Positions 13,151 to 25,954 of a stretch of 64,000 bases of DNA are shown here, piece by piece. The position numbers and the translations under genes are program-made. This DNA comes from Nymphaea colorata (taxonomy: Eukaryota > Streptophyta > Magnoliopsida > Nymphaeales > Nymphaeaceae): positions 8,630,972 through 8,694,971 of the forward strand of contig NC_045146.1 of the NCBI RefSeq assembly GCF_008831285.2, given 5' to 3'. Each line of letters starts with the position of its first letter. Within the stretch, counting starts at the first letter, position 1. The notes beneath the pieces were generated by a model. It saw nothing but the letters and a program-made list of their open reading frames with translations. It searched no databases and was not told the DNA's origin.

Positions 13151-16127
13151 TTGAAACAAATACTTAATTGACATTAGAAGCACTATCAAGCACTAAGGTT
13201 AATTTATTCTTACATTCACATGAGAAAAAGTTTTTTCCATGTGTAGGGATAAGTGGTTCTCCATGACATTGACATTGCTATATCTTCAACTACATGTTCT
13301 TGTTGTCGCATAGGTAATCAAGGTAAAGCTACTCTTACATTCATTTGATGAATACCACATCATCTGCTCTTGGTAAACAATACATTCAACTTGTAATGCA
13401 AGTTAAATTTGTAATACATGTGAGACATTTTACCAACTTTGGGTCAACATCACTCAAGCTGAATAGGAAATAGAATCAATGAAATAGTTTTGCTTCTTGA
13501 TTTAGAGCTGCAGATGGTTTATTGTTGTATTTGTTGGCGTAAATCTGGGTGTGTTATTGGTTTAATGTAGTGGCTTTATATTAACCACTAATCTAGAAAT
13601 GGAAATGGTCTATTCCTTCTCGCCAAAGCTTCCGAACTAAACTAGCAATGGCTTTTGTGTGTTGTGTTCCTCCCTTTTGTTAACACTTATGTCAATTTGG
13701 CATGGTTGAGAACTTGAGAGATGATGATTAGCAGGGAGGGTCACCATGATGTAGATCCAAATGGGTACGGATTTGTCAAAATTAACTAAGACAAAAAAAG
13801 GTAGTATAAAAGATAGTGAATAGGTACAAACTTGCATGAGTCTACTTCATGGCCACTCAGCATACACTCAGCAACTTTTTGGAATCCAAAAAGTTGACCA
13901 ATCTAGTTTTTGGACATGGTACAAACTTTGGTAGTTCAACGATTGGTTAGAACTTACTCATTTGAAGCATTAATCCATTTATGTATACATACATAATGGA
14001 CTTCGTTTAAATTTCCTTATGGTATTTACCTAGCAAGGACCTTATCTGACATACTAAGACACATAGTTAGTGGTAACTGGAGCCTTGGGTGTATTCAAAG
14101 GAGGTTGTGGACAACATTAGCTTCACCAGCTGATCTTCCCATTCAACATCTTCTACAACTTCTATATTGAAGGCATTCCACCACTGCCTGCTAAGCTGCT
14201 TGGGGAACCAGTCCCTCCTTCCCCCTCAGCAGCACCTACCCCTGCAGCCAAGGACACAAAGCCCCATGCTACCATCCCTAACTTCACCAACTGATTTGGT
14301 TCTCACCCATCTGCCATGTTCAGTGACAACTGATGCATGTTCGTGGTGCTTCAACAAGAATAAACTTTGTGTTTCAGCAAGAGTAGTGCTAGATTATGTA
14401 TATGTTCATGTAGCCAAGAATGAATGCTATCAACGTTTGTCATAAAAATGATAAAGTTCCCTTTTGATAACACTCATGTTTGTTTATTGATGTTCATTAC
14501 ATTTCTAGACAAGGTCGATAACTTGGGAGATGATGATTAGCATTTTTGTATTATTTGTGTTCCTCTAGTTAAAACATTATTTGTGTTCCTCTAGTTAAAA
14601 CCAATCATATCATACAATGTCGTAAGTAAGATGCATAACTTAACACGATCAATTGAGGCATGAGATTAGCACTTTGTTACCCATTAGTTTAACAGCTGCT
14701 TTTTTTTGCTCATTGGTATAAAACTCTTGGGCCGCCTCATCGACAAGAAAATTCTCTCAATTGCTTGCTAAACAGAGGAGAGCAAAAGGAACCTCGCCTA
14801 ACAGGTGAAGCATGGAAACCACTTAATGTAATCATGCATGCTTCAATGAAATCAAAGAGGGGGGACGAGAACTTCCACAAGTTGCTAAGAATTTCAACTG
14901 CTCTATTTCAGCAAATTCGAAAGAAAGATGCAAACCGAGATCATTGCCCCAAACTTGCATAGGTCACTAAAAAAGCATTAGTATTTCTTCTGCACTTGAA
15001 ACCAAGTAACTAAAAGAAGCAAATTCATGAACATATAACATCTAAAGTTCACAAAAAAAATTCCATCTATCTTACATATAGAGATATTAGGTTAGATGTT
15101 AAGTTACAAGTCACTATTAGGTGTACATGCATATTCACCTATTGATATAGATATTGATATTTAAAATAACCCTTAAGCGAAGCTTTGCGAGTGACAAAGA
15201 ATTCCAAAGCTTGATTCGCTTTGTGAGTGACACATTTTCTAGATGGGAGAATCCCATGGGTCGATCGGGAGAGGATCGGCAAAAGCTAACCAATTGTGCA
15301 CTCAGCTATTTCTTTATCATGGCTCTATGCATGGGTTGTACACACAATTCTTTTCGTGCATCCTCCAATTTTTGAGCAAAAAAATTACAGGTTGACTTCC
15401 TTCACCACATATAAACCATCCAATTTACGATACAATTGGACAAAATGACAGTACTTTTCGATCCCTATGAGAAAAACAAACAATAAATGTTGTTAGATGC
15501 GTGCGCATCAACGCGTGATGTGCATGCATCACTGCACACCAAGTAGTAAAGCACATGAAAAAGTTAATGTGAGGTGTACTTGACTTAGTGCTCACGCCTC
15601 ACAATGTGACACACACGTACCATGATGATGTGCTCCTAGCGCATGATGCGTGCATGAGTTCTAATAATGGCTACTCTCCGCATTAAAAAGAGCTTGTAAA
15701 AGTCTCCCAACATTTATAAAGCACGAGAAAAAGACATTCTACTCCAAACTGACTATACAAAAAAGTGTTTAAACTTGAAAAAGAAATTATCAATTCTCTA
15801 TACATCTGACAATAGCATTAACGTAGCCTCACTTTATGAACTTTCCAATGGCCATTGCATGATCTTCAGTGATGGTTTGATTCAATTTCAGTGAGTATTT
15901 ATGTCTTATCTTTCTCTCCTCCTCTCTTTCAGTTGAACAGTTGATGTCTGTCGACAAGAATGTTAGATTGGCCGGTAGCCATTCTTGCTGGTTCTCCAAA
16001 ATATCTCATGTTTTCAGGCTCATTTATTGTAGTAAACATGTAAATTATATATTATGTAGCATGAAATTATTTTATGGAACAAGACTTGTCAACTTGATTC
16101 CATTTGTTACTAAATATCTACTTGAAA

Positions 16128-16170
<43 letters not shown>

Positions 16171-17180
16171 TCTCATGTCACAAGTTTTATGAATTGAGAG
16201 TCAAGATTTTCTCTCTTTCATGCACGCATAGGAGGTAACAAACACAAAAAAAAGCTTTGGACCTTTAGTTTTTACTTTTATAACTAGTTTCAATTTATAG
16301 AAAAATATACATATGTAGTTTTTCATATAATTTATTTTCTTAAATCATTTTTGCCTTCTTATTATTCATTTTTTATATTTTTTAGGAACTTTCATATGTC
16401 AGAGCAGGTGGGCTTTCCTCTCAAAACGCAAAATCCAGATCCATGCAACCCAGAAGAATCATAGCATTTTCTTTTTAAATCTTAATGTTTGAACCATTTA
16501 ACTCATGGATAGAACTCAAATTTGTAGATATCAATAAAACATAAAAACTTATTGTATAAAAAATAATATACCAAAACATACTCACAACTTATACACGTGT
16601 ACAAATGAAATAACACACAATTGAATTTAAAACTACGGGCATAATACCATCATAAGATACTAGTGCAACATTAATACCAACTGCAAGTAGTACGCGTTGT
16701 CCACATTGAATACATACAATTAATCTTGTCAAACAATGAACCTTTCTTCGGAAGGACTCATCATTAACATGAAAACCTCACACCCATCACATATTCATTG
16801 TCTTGTATGCTTAAACTCTACCAAACAACAATTTTCCTTCAGGCCGATTATTACTTGCATAGATTAAACATACTGTCATCTAATATTCTAAACAAGTACA
16901 CTTACACAATGTCGCTTTGGCAACATAAAGCATAATATACTCATTTGTGAACGATAAACATGACCAAAGATTAAATTCGAGTTCCAAATATTCACTTAAG
17001 CACATGCATAACTTTAAACAACAATAACATATGATAAAAGATTTATAATGGTTATAAATTGCCTTGTATTGGTTCTAAAATCCATTGAACCAATAAAGAG
17101 GATATGTATATTAGCCAACCATATGAACAATTCTAACATTGTGCTTACATAGGCCAAGGGCCACTAAAATAGTCTTAAAA
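13151..17180. other. non-coding stretch with small duplications
   Basis: No coding exon is convincing. A 26-bp perfect-but-one tandem duplication (ttatttgtgttcctctagtt core) lies at 14551-14602. A patch at 15490-15660 is dense in short palindromic words (gatgcgtgcgcatc, tgcatgca). A Pro-rich open frame at 14167-14445 has no recognisable domain. Confidence 0.5.
16131..16167. repeat. (AT)n microsatellite
   Basis: A pure AT dinucleotide run of about 18 units in AT-rich non-coding DNA. Confidence 0.95.
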
Positions 17181-17420
17181 TAATCTTTATCGGTCGAGAA
17201 CCAAGTCCAAAGCACCTGTATTGCCCAAAATTTGGATTGGACCTATTCAAAAATTGAACAAACCAGTTGAGAACAAAGCTGAATCAGTTCGAGATAGGAT
17301 GAACCGGCACCGGCCTGAATAGTACCGAGCCGGTCTAACACATGGCACATTGGTCTCAAAAAGAACCATATCGGTTCACAAAACATGTTAAACCGGTTCC
17401 ATTTATTGATGTTTTTTTTT
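17180..17420. repeat. CCGGTT-rich subterminal-type repeat
   Basis: The words accggcaccggcc, gagccggtc, tatcggttc and aaccggttcc recur at short spacing. Such clusters are typical of subterminal regions of plant hAT or MULE-like non-autonomous elements, where the transposase binds. I could not define termini or a target-site duplication, so the class is a guess. Confidence 0.35.
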
Positions 17421-17903
17421 TTAATAACCTTATGGAACCAGATTGGGTCATTGCAGACCTGATCCCGAATCCCACTACAGCCCTTGATCGAAGGTGCCGG
17501 TTGAGGAACCACCCCAAACCTCACCCTGTGGCCAAATGGCCATGCAGAGGAAGAGGGCGACGGCACCCTCTCCGTCTCCGTCTCCGTCTCCGCCACCTTG
17601 GGTGGTCCGCGGGCATCGTCTGCCACCCACCTGTCCCCCTGAATGCCCACCAGTTGGTGGTGGTGAGGAGTGGGTGGAGTCCCCTTTCTCTCCCACTCTT
17701 ATGTCATACAACAGGGGAGAAGGTGGGGTTTGACAGCCTTCCTCTCGATTGGTGGATGCTTGTACTCCACAACTCTGACGGACGATGTCTGGCGATGGCA
17801 TGGTACCACGGCAGCCGAGACGAAGCCCTGACCTCTCTCTCATTCTCCAGATTGGAAACGGCAGGGGAAGGCCCGACGGCCCGCTTGTCCTCCACTCGTG
17901 GCG

Positions 17904-20660
17904 ATAGATGTAAACCAACATCCTTTTGTGAATACCCCAAATTTTCACTTTGGCCAGATGACTGACTATTTTACCCATCGCTATGTCACTTGCAGAGAAT
18001 TTCAAACAAATTCGCAGATTAATGGCCAATATTTCAAAATTTTCAAAAGATCCTGCGACATTGATTCCACTATCCATTTTAAAGCACTTTTTAAGTCGAT
18101 TTCCATAGATTTTGGAATAGATTCCGATCAATTTTCAAATACTTCTAGCCAGATTTCAAGAATTTCTTAAAAAAGTTTTCAAGTGATTTTCAAAAGATTT
18201 TAAAACCCAATTCAAGTGATTTTCAACCAATTTCAAGGTCCCGTAAAGAATTTACGAGTTGAATTGAAAGGAGATTTTTCAAATCAGCCAACACTCAGGG
18301 CCTTCTTAAAAATTTCCCATCTTATACCTTTGTTTTTTTATTGTGATCTCTTTTTCTATCTTTTCATGTCTATCCATCTCTGTCTCCATGATTTTGCTCG
18401 CTCTCATTTTTCACCCGACCATTTTATCGCCCTTCACCCTTTCTCGTGGGGGTCCTCGTCTTTTTGCCTCACTCTTTCCCCCAACTGCGGCCAGCCTCTC
18501 TGGCATCAATCACACTCTCCCCATCTTCTTTTTGTTTCAACTTTTTTTCCACCCGCAAGCAAAGGAGAACATCATCTTGCCAGTCGCCACCACCTTGCTC
18601 TACACGTCTATCTCTCTCCGCCATCTGGTCTGCCTTTCCATTTGCTCCTCGGATATCATATCACCCTCTTTTGCTTCCCACATCTTCTTGATCCGGCTCT
18701 CTCTCATTTTATCGTCTCCTGTTCACTGCACGACCACCACCTAGTCCCTTGCCACCGGTTACCAATCTACTCGTGGACGATCTGCTGCTGCATCCTTGCC
18801 TTCTCGAGACCCCAACAGCCACTGGCTTCAGCACCACCACTGCTGCTCCTCACCGGCTCCACTCTGCAGTGTCTCAGCAGCAGCAATCACTGTTTGATGT
18901 TACGGCCTGCCTCCTCTTCAAAAGTATCGGCTACCCTGTTCTCCACCTCTCGCCCAACACCGTCGCCTCCGCCCAACCCTTGCCGCTTCAATCTCCCACC
19001 ATTGGTTCTGTCTCAGACCATGGCTCATTCTGCCATCTTCATCACCGGCCCCCACTCCACACTACCTGTTTCAGTGCCACCTCCCCCGCCTCTCTTCATC
19101 GCCAGCCTTCGGGACACCAAATCCACCGCTGATCATCCGTCTTCGTCCTCCCGCCAGTTCCCCTACTCACCGCCTTCACCATCTCCACCAGCAGAATCCA
19201 GCTTGAACCCCCAAAATATGTCAACCAATTCCAGTTCACTCGCAGAAGAGTAGTCACCGCTTCACGCCACTGCCCGTTCCTCTCCCCCAGCCTAACCGCT
19301 TGAGTCCTCCTCTGGTGGCTGATTCTCCCTGCCTCATCCCTGCCGCCACTAATCCAGCACACCACCGCTGGAATCCCTGAGATCACCACCGCTGGTCTGT
19401 CGCCCTCAGGGTAAGACCTACTTTCTGCGCCTCCTAGTCGCTTGTCCCGTTCTTCGTTTTTTTTTTTTTTTTCTTTTTGTCTTCTTCTCGTCGTCTGCCT
19501 CTCCTCCCCTGCTACAGATTTCTCTCTCAGTCCCTGTCCATTTTTCCTCCACTCGTTCTATCTCCATCTCTTCCGCCCAATTCTTCCTTTTCAACTCCTC
19601 CCAACCACTGCACCATCGCCTGGCATTTTTCCCAATTTCATCACCAGTGTCTGGCTGCGAGTCCATCTCGATAGTAGAATATATCTGGCTGCGAGCCCAT
19701 CTCGATATCGAATAGGCAACTCTCCCAATAGTAGGAAAGACTAACTAGGATGGACTTCGATTTAGGTGATTCCAAAATGACGACAAGATTAGGAAAGACT
19801 TTGACCCTTTGTTTTTTAGAATTTGCCGACTTGATAAATTAGGTAGTTAATATAAAATTTGATATATTTTAAGACTTTCATTCCTTTGATTAATTAGGTA
19901 GGTAATTAACTGCAATGTTTTGTTTTCTGTAGTAAAGTAGATATATATTTAAAAATGGTTCCATGTTATGTAAAATGAGGTTGGCTGCTTGAAGCGTCAG
20001 CTTTCAGATGACATATTTTTCATTCATTTTTTACACTTCCAACCTTCATTTGAGCAAATTATAGAAATCTGCCCTGAAATTTACGTATTGGATAATAAGA
20101 TGAGTTCCATCGTTTCTCCTAGCTTGGCTGGTGTGTTTTAGCGTAGTTCATTTCTTTATATTTAGGGGTACGAAATTTTTGTGTTCGTTTAAACAAAAAT
20201 TTACTGTGTTTTATTGTTTTGTTTGTTTGTTGACTTAGATTAAGAAAACAACTAACGTTATTTGCTTTATTCTTTAGGCTCGTAGTTCTTTGTTGATGCT
20301 TTGACATCCACAGTGCATAACGAATGCACAAAACATTAGCATAGAGTCCTCGAGAAGAAGTAGCTTATGAGTTATGATTCTCTTTGATTTGCTAGTGTGT
20401 GCATCTATATTTGATGTTTTGACTTGTAAGAATAATTTTGATTTGTTGTATTGTTGATACATGTTAGGTGACTAATAAAGTTAAGATTTATTAAAGTGTG
20501 GGAGTTATTTCATATCTTTAACCTCATTCCTTGGGATCGATCCATACTCACTACTTCGATAGTGAAACGGAATTCATAATTTAATGTGCATCTCTACTTG
20601 TTTTCAATGATCTATCATCTTCATTAAGGTTTGCCGAGCAAAAAATCGCATCAAAATCCA
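17904..20660 (+). repeat. probable long LTR (or LTR-derived repeat) with CT-rich interior
   Basis: The segment opens with a TGTAA...ACCCCAAATTTT-like start common in plant gypsy LTRs. It contains a 1.4-kb C/T-rich block (18330-19740). Near the end it has AGTGTGGGAGTT (20498-20509) and CCTTGGGATCGATCC (20529-20543), words resembling the 3' end of long Tat/Athila-type LTRs. A 345-residue open frame at 18216-19253 is made of Ser, Pro, His and Leu with no domain, as expected from biased composition. A 34-bp tandem duplication (ctggctgcgag core) lies at 19650-19717. No partner LTR, primer binding site or pol was found, so it would be a solo LTR; the borders are uncertain. Confidence 0.35.
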
Positions 20661-22786
20661 TCATATTGACATCCCTTTTTTCCATGCTCTTATAAGGGTA
20701 ACTACAATTGTCATGGAAATTTGGACACATTTCATGCATATCTTAGGTTGTCATCATATTTAGCATATGTTATGTTTCATTTTCATAACAACTTAGGCAT
20801 CGTCGATTTTGTTTACTTTGTCTCACATTTTAAGTAGGATTTCAAATTGTTCTCATCGGATTAGGCTTCGTCCACTTGGAAAGTAGGTTGTGATCAAGTT
20901 TAAAACCATTATAAGGGTGTTCCTCAGGGGTTTTACCATGTTATGTTCCATCTTAGCAAATATATAATAAGTGTCAATATATTCATCTAATATGTACTCA
21001 TAATTGAATTTTGTATTCGTAGGTTATAATGTCATCATTTGTTAATGCATTTCATTCAACTTTAATGCATTAGCATCCATGCTTACAAGATTTATCACTT
21101 TGACATCTCTTGTTGGAATTTTCATGTAATATCACACTTTCATTCATTCATGTATATGGTTTTCCTATGCTTGCATCATGAAATCACACAAAAAGAAGAG
21201 AGACTTCTTTACAAAGTCCATATGTTGTAAAGCAATTCCGAGTTACATACATGTCCATATTCTCTTCTTTCTTGTTATGTTTGCTTTGTTCTAGCATGGT
21301 ATGCGTTATACATAATTTCTCCCTTCCATGCTTACATGGACGGATTGGTTTGTCATGCATCTCACACAACTCAATTTCCAATCTCCTCACAAGTTGGCTA
21401 GCATGAATACTACCCACACCCACTCACTATCCTCTTGGAAGCCAAGTGGGTTCAAGATGGTGCATGTAATCATTTGGAGACTTCTACGCGATGAAAGTCT
21501 AAAACCTTGGCGTATTTTAGGATGCACTTTCAGAACCAGCATCATGTCTTACAAATTTTCAAAATATCTTTCCAACTCATTTCGAGCTCCACTTTCCAAC
21601 TTGATTTCTGCACTTTTCTCAACTCTCATTGCATGCATCATGTAGTTTTAGGGTTGCATAACATAACCCAACTATGAAAAGAGTTTATTAAGAGATATGT
21701 TTCGTAAAACTCTAAGGGTCACTTAGCATTCTAAAATCAAATCTCATTTTCAAACTCCACATGCATGTGCGTTTCTCATTACACACTGCAATCGAAATTA
21801 GAAGCATGACATGTAGGAATCTTGGGCATTAAATAATGTAGGTTGGGTCATCCCAGATAAAGGCATTCGGAACATCCAATGCTCACACTGACATGACAGT
21901 CCCATCTCTAACAATTGGTCAAAAGCAATATCATTCTTTCCCATTGGGTGTGTGTGAGACCTCAAAGTTTCGCATGTATTGTAAATAGGTTCCTAAGCGA
22001 AAGACCATGTCAAGCATCTTATATGCTTTCTTCCAAGAATCTATGTTATTTATTACCAGCTTGAGCATCCTAGACATATAGTTTTTTATTCAACTAATAG
22101 AATCCATATTTAGTCAATAAAAACAAAAGATTGAGGAATTATCGCGACTGTATATTTCTTGAAATGATAAATAGATTGAAGCCATAAACCTCAAGATTTC
22201 TTATAATATATCAGTTGATTAAACATTCATATGGCAGGCTAAACCTAATTATTTGCTGGAGAGGCAAAAGGTCTGGGCTATTTGGGTAGGCTAATGAGTG
22301 GTTGGCAATCACCAGCATTGAATGAGAGATATAGAGGGATATTTTTTTTGTTCTTTTTTTATTGGCTGAACACTTTGAAGATGAGACTACACGCGACTGC
22401 CAAACTACTACCATTAAACTTACTTCCCTTAAATAAGATTTGCTTCTCTCTTCGCATTGCTTCCTTTAATCCTGTTAATAGTAACATTTTTCAAACATTA
22501 TTCTTCTTTGAATCCTATTAACATATAAACTGAAAGAATTACAAATTTTTGAATAATAGATGGTTGAAGATCATGGTCGAAGCTAGATGTGTAAGAATTG
22601 ACTCATTCAAGAGAGGACAAGTTGATGTTGCAGTTGAAACTAAGTTTTTCTGTTGTAGTTTGAAAATTATGTAAACAGAGTTGTGATAAATAGAGAAAGA
22701 AGGCATAAAAAATCATGTAGGGTCTGCTACCTATAGAAATAGTGGAAAAATAAAACAAAAAGCATTACAACAATTTTAAGTAGTCC
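20661..22786. other. non-coding stretch, nothing recognised
   Basis: AT-rich DNA with short open frames only. It may be the interior or flank of the preceding LTR-like repeat, but no gag or pol motif is visible on either strand. Confidence 0.45.
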
Positions 22787-22920
22787 GGACTAGACCTGGG
22801 CATTGGGCTGGCCCAATGTCCGAAACTGGAGCTCTTTCACCGGACTTATCTTTTAGTGACAGGCGTGAGCCCTCATCCGCACAAAAGGCATACATGTCCT
22901 GTTCATGTTTGATTTTGGAA
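22787..22920 (+). repeat. hAT-like terminus (GC-rich)
   Basis: The string TAGACCTGGGCATTGGGC followed by TGGCCCAATG matches the general form of plant hAT ends: a short inverted repeat near CTAGACCTGGGC and GGGC/GCCC-rich subterminal repeats. The same style occurs at 25955-26212 and 61483-61640. No opposite end was identified for this one. Confidence 0.35.
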
Positions 22921-23479
22921 TAATTTTTTCATTTTTTTTTCTCATTCTCAATAAGAAGCGTTCTTATTGAGACCCAAATTAAAGATTTTTTTTTGTTAAT
23001 ATAATTTCTATGCAGTGAATGTAGCACAGTTTGCAAACGATTTAACAATTTTATCAACCATTTTTCTACAAAAATCCTGTCAGACAATTGCTAACTTAAC
23101 TATAGTCATCTAATGATCACCACAAAATTGTTTTCTATTCATGAAGTTAGGGTATAAAATACAAGAGATTCTATCTTATCTTTCTAAATGAAAACCCGAG
23201 TTAGAGCTGGTGATTGCACATAAGCTCTTAAGTTGTTTGACTATCATGTCCTTAGACAAATGTTGCATGCATCCAAGTTGAGAGAACCAGTAGTCTGCTG
23301 GCTAGGGACAAACCATACTATGATCTGTTGGCGGCACTAAATATGTGACTTTTCTACGGGAAAATCAATGTCACACCTTTGCCAGTAAGGTTGCCACAAC
23401 TATTGGTTCAAATGTTTGTTGCCTTCATCTCATAGTTTCTCAACCGGGTCAAAGCCATTTTTCCCCCTTATGATAGCTA

Positions 23480-23481
<2 letters not shown>

Positions 23482-23519
<38 letters not shown>
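23482..23519. repeat. (AT)n microsatellite
   Basis: A pure AT run of 19 units. Confidence 0.95.
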
Positions 23520-23521
<2 letters not shown>

Positions 23522-23884
23522 CAAAATCTTTACTGGGGTCAATTAATATTTTCCAAAACTTTTATAGGTCACCCCAAATTTCACTTTTGCAAAATCTCTA
23601 CTCTGCCCACAACCCAAACCTTATATTGCCATTTTGCCACTAAATTAGATCATGGATTCAATTCAAGCCTCCAATTCAAAAGTTTTTTATCTCGATCCTG
23701 GCTCCAGACTCAATTCAACCCAAGCCTGTTAGATTGTCCAAACTTTTTTTATCTCGAGTCTAATGCCAGACTCAATACATATCAAATCTATGCCTTAAAA
23801 ATTTGATCTAACTCCAAATAAAATAAAAAACCTTTCATCTAGATCAATTATGGATCCAAATTGTTAACTGTAGATCCAAGATTT

Positions 23885-24500
23885 CACTTTTGGACCCATT
23901 TCAGATCCAAAATATTGCTTTTAGATCCATTCATATTCAAACTATCTCTTTTAAATCCAATTGGGTCCAAAATATCACTTTTGCATCCATTTGGATCCAA
24001 ACTATAACTTTCTGATTCATTAAGATCCAAATTGTCTATTTTAGATCCATTCAAATCTAAAATATGCCCTTTGGATCCAAACTATCACTTCCGGATTCAT
24101 TCATATCCAAATTATCCTTTTCATATCCATCTAGATCCAAAATATTCACTTTTGGATTCATTTGGAACTAAACTACCACTTTCAAATCCATTTGTATACC
24201 ACATGTACTTTAGGATCCAGTTAGACCCAAACCATCGCTTTCAAATATATTTGAATCCAAATGATCACTTTTCAGATCCAAACTATCATTTTCAGATCCA
24301 TCTGCATTAAACTATAACTTTCATATTAAATTCAAATCCATCCGCCTTCTGAATCTAATATGGGTCCAAATCCTATTTCAAGATCCAAATATCACTTTCA
24401 TGACCCAATTTCGGTCTAAATCTCACTTTCTGAACCATCCCAGATCCAAACAACACTTTCAAGTCCATTCTAGGTTCTACATTGTCACATCCAGATCTAA
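23885..24500. repeat. degenerate 30-bp tandem repeat array, about 20 units
   Basis: Units of 30 bp with occasional indels follow one another, each built on CTTTTAGATCCATT plus a GATCCAAACTATCA half. Because 30 is a multiple of three, the array stays open in one frame and yields a 92-residue peptide of decapeptide repeats (24032-24310) rich in Asp-Pro and His. I take this as a minisatellite and not a gene: there is no start context, no exon signal, and the period breaks at several places. Confidence 0.8.
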
Positions 24501-24707
24501 ATTTCCATTTCAGATCTTTGAGGGCACAAAATCCAGTGTGCCCTGCACATTTCCCAATATACTTTCCACTTCAAAATACCCAAAATATTCATGATTCCTA
24601 AATCACAATTGATTTATCAAATTTCCCCACCTTTTCAAATATACCATTGCTTTTTTCAATAAAAAATAATAAAAAAAAACCTAGACTAGGCTGGTCGGAC
24701 CTAGCTA

Positions 24708-24789
24708 TATCGACCATGTGTTCTTAACACACGAGCTGACGTGGCTGGTATCGACCATGTGTTCTTCACACACGAGCTGACGTGGCTGG
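24708..24789. repeat. 41-bp tandem duplication
   Basis: Two adjacent 41-bp copies, 24708-24748 and 24749-24789, differ at one base (ttaacac against ttcacac). Each contains cgaccatgtgttctt and gagctgacgtggc. Confidence 0.95.
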
Positions 24790-24842
24790 TGTGGAGGTAC
24801 ATTTCAAAAAATTTAAGTGCACCAATGTCGTGAGAGTATTTT

Positions 24843-24884
24843 ATTATTATTATTAATTTATTATAATAAATTAATAATAATAAT
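24843..24884. repeat. perfect 42-nt AT palindrome
   Basis: A perfect inverted repeat with 21-nt arms and no spacer, made of ATT/TTA and AAT/TAA triplets around a central ttataa. It could extrude a cruciform or, if transcribed, fold as a hairpin. Confidence 0.9.
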
Positions 24885-25954
24885 GCAAACAACAAAAAGA
24901 GAATCATACGATAAAAATAAAATATAGATTAAAAAGCTAAAGAAAAACATGGCATTTTATTTTTACTACTGCAATAAAAAATGAAACTTAAAGAAAATTT
25001 AACATGAATCACAATTAAAACTAAAAACAGAACAACAGGAAAATAAAAACCTAAGAATACACTGCAAAGAGAGAGAAAGAGAGAGTTTTTACACCGTCCA
25101 GCCGATGAGAAAGACATAACAGAGAAGTGTAGCCGATGAGAAAGACATAACAGAGAAGCACGTAGCATGCGAAAGGAAACAGCCTGGTGGAAGTGGAGGG
25201 AATCAGATTCAAGAAAGGGCTGAGTGGGAATCCGACGCCCAAAAGCGACCAAGAACCAGGAAAACGACAACCACAACAATTGCCAAACCCATAGGAAACC
25301 CGGAATCCGAAACCAGACGAAGGTAACCAAACGCCTGCTTGGAAACACAATCCCGGGAAAGTCCCCACAAGAGCCAAATTCGCAGAACCTACCTATAAAC
25401 AGAAACTACATCTGCAGCAATTAATGGCGCCCCCAAGAGAAAGAGAGAGAGAGAGATTGAGAGCAGGGAGGAAGCGGGACAGGGGGTTTTACCAAATGAG
25501 GAGGGGAGACGACGACTCCACTGAAACCGCCTACATTTGGAGTGGAGCCTACTCGCTTTGGACTTAGAGTAGAGGACTCACAGAAGAGTCGCAGCGTCCC
25601 AACGGAAAGAGAGAGTCGTAGGGCAGAGGGAGAGAAGATCGTGTGTGCCCTATTTGTTATAAATTAAAAAAAAAAACCCCAAGAAATGGACGAAAAAGGG
25701 CAGGTGCTGTTTAACCGCACCCGACTCGCATCGGGTGCTTGTTTGAAAAAAATGATTTTAGTCTGGTGCGGCTGACTACACCCGACTCTTGTTTGACCAC
25801 TTTGGGTGCGCACCGGAGGCGTCCACGCAGGTGCAAGGCCAAAAATAACGCAGCCTGGTGACATAGAGTGGTTGCCCATTTCTATACACGAGGCTGAGCA
25901 CCGGGCCCAGCTATTGTCGGGTACACGGTATTCCGTTCGACTCGAGTTTAGGTT

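Larger units (their letters stand above)
24690..25830. mobile_element. possible non-autonomous repeat element sharing ends with 42235-42530
   Basis: The left end region (24780-24835) has GGTACATTTCAAAAAATTT and GTGCACCAATG. The right end region (25700-25830) has GCACCCGACTC twice and GGGTGCGCACCGG. A second copy with related words is at 42235-42530. Inside are a 41-bp tandem duplication (24708-24789), a 42-nt palindrome, a 31-bp duplication (25100-25157) and a GA-rich, promoter- or UTR-like stretch (25060-25640). Superfamily unknown; no coding capacity. Confidence 0.35.

Noticed and set aside
14167-14445. Pro/Leu-rich open frame
   Set aside because: No domain or splice evidence; composition-driven.
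18216-19253. 345-residue plus-strand open frame
   Set aside because: Ser/Pro/His/Leu low complexity, several overlapping open frames in the same block, no domain, and LTR-like flanks; the lack of stops follows from the C/T-rich composition.
24032-24310. 92-residue decapeptide-repeat protein
   Set aside because: Explained by the 30-bp tandem array; the period breaks and no gene signals are present.
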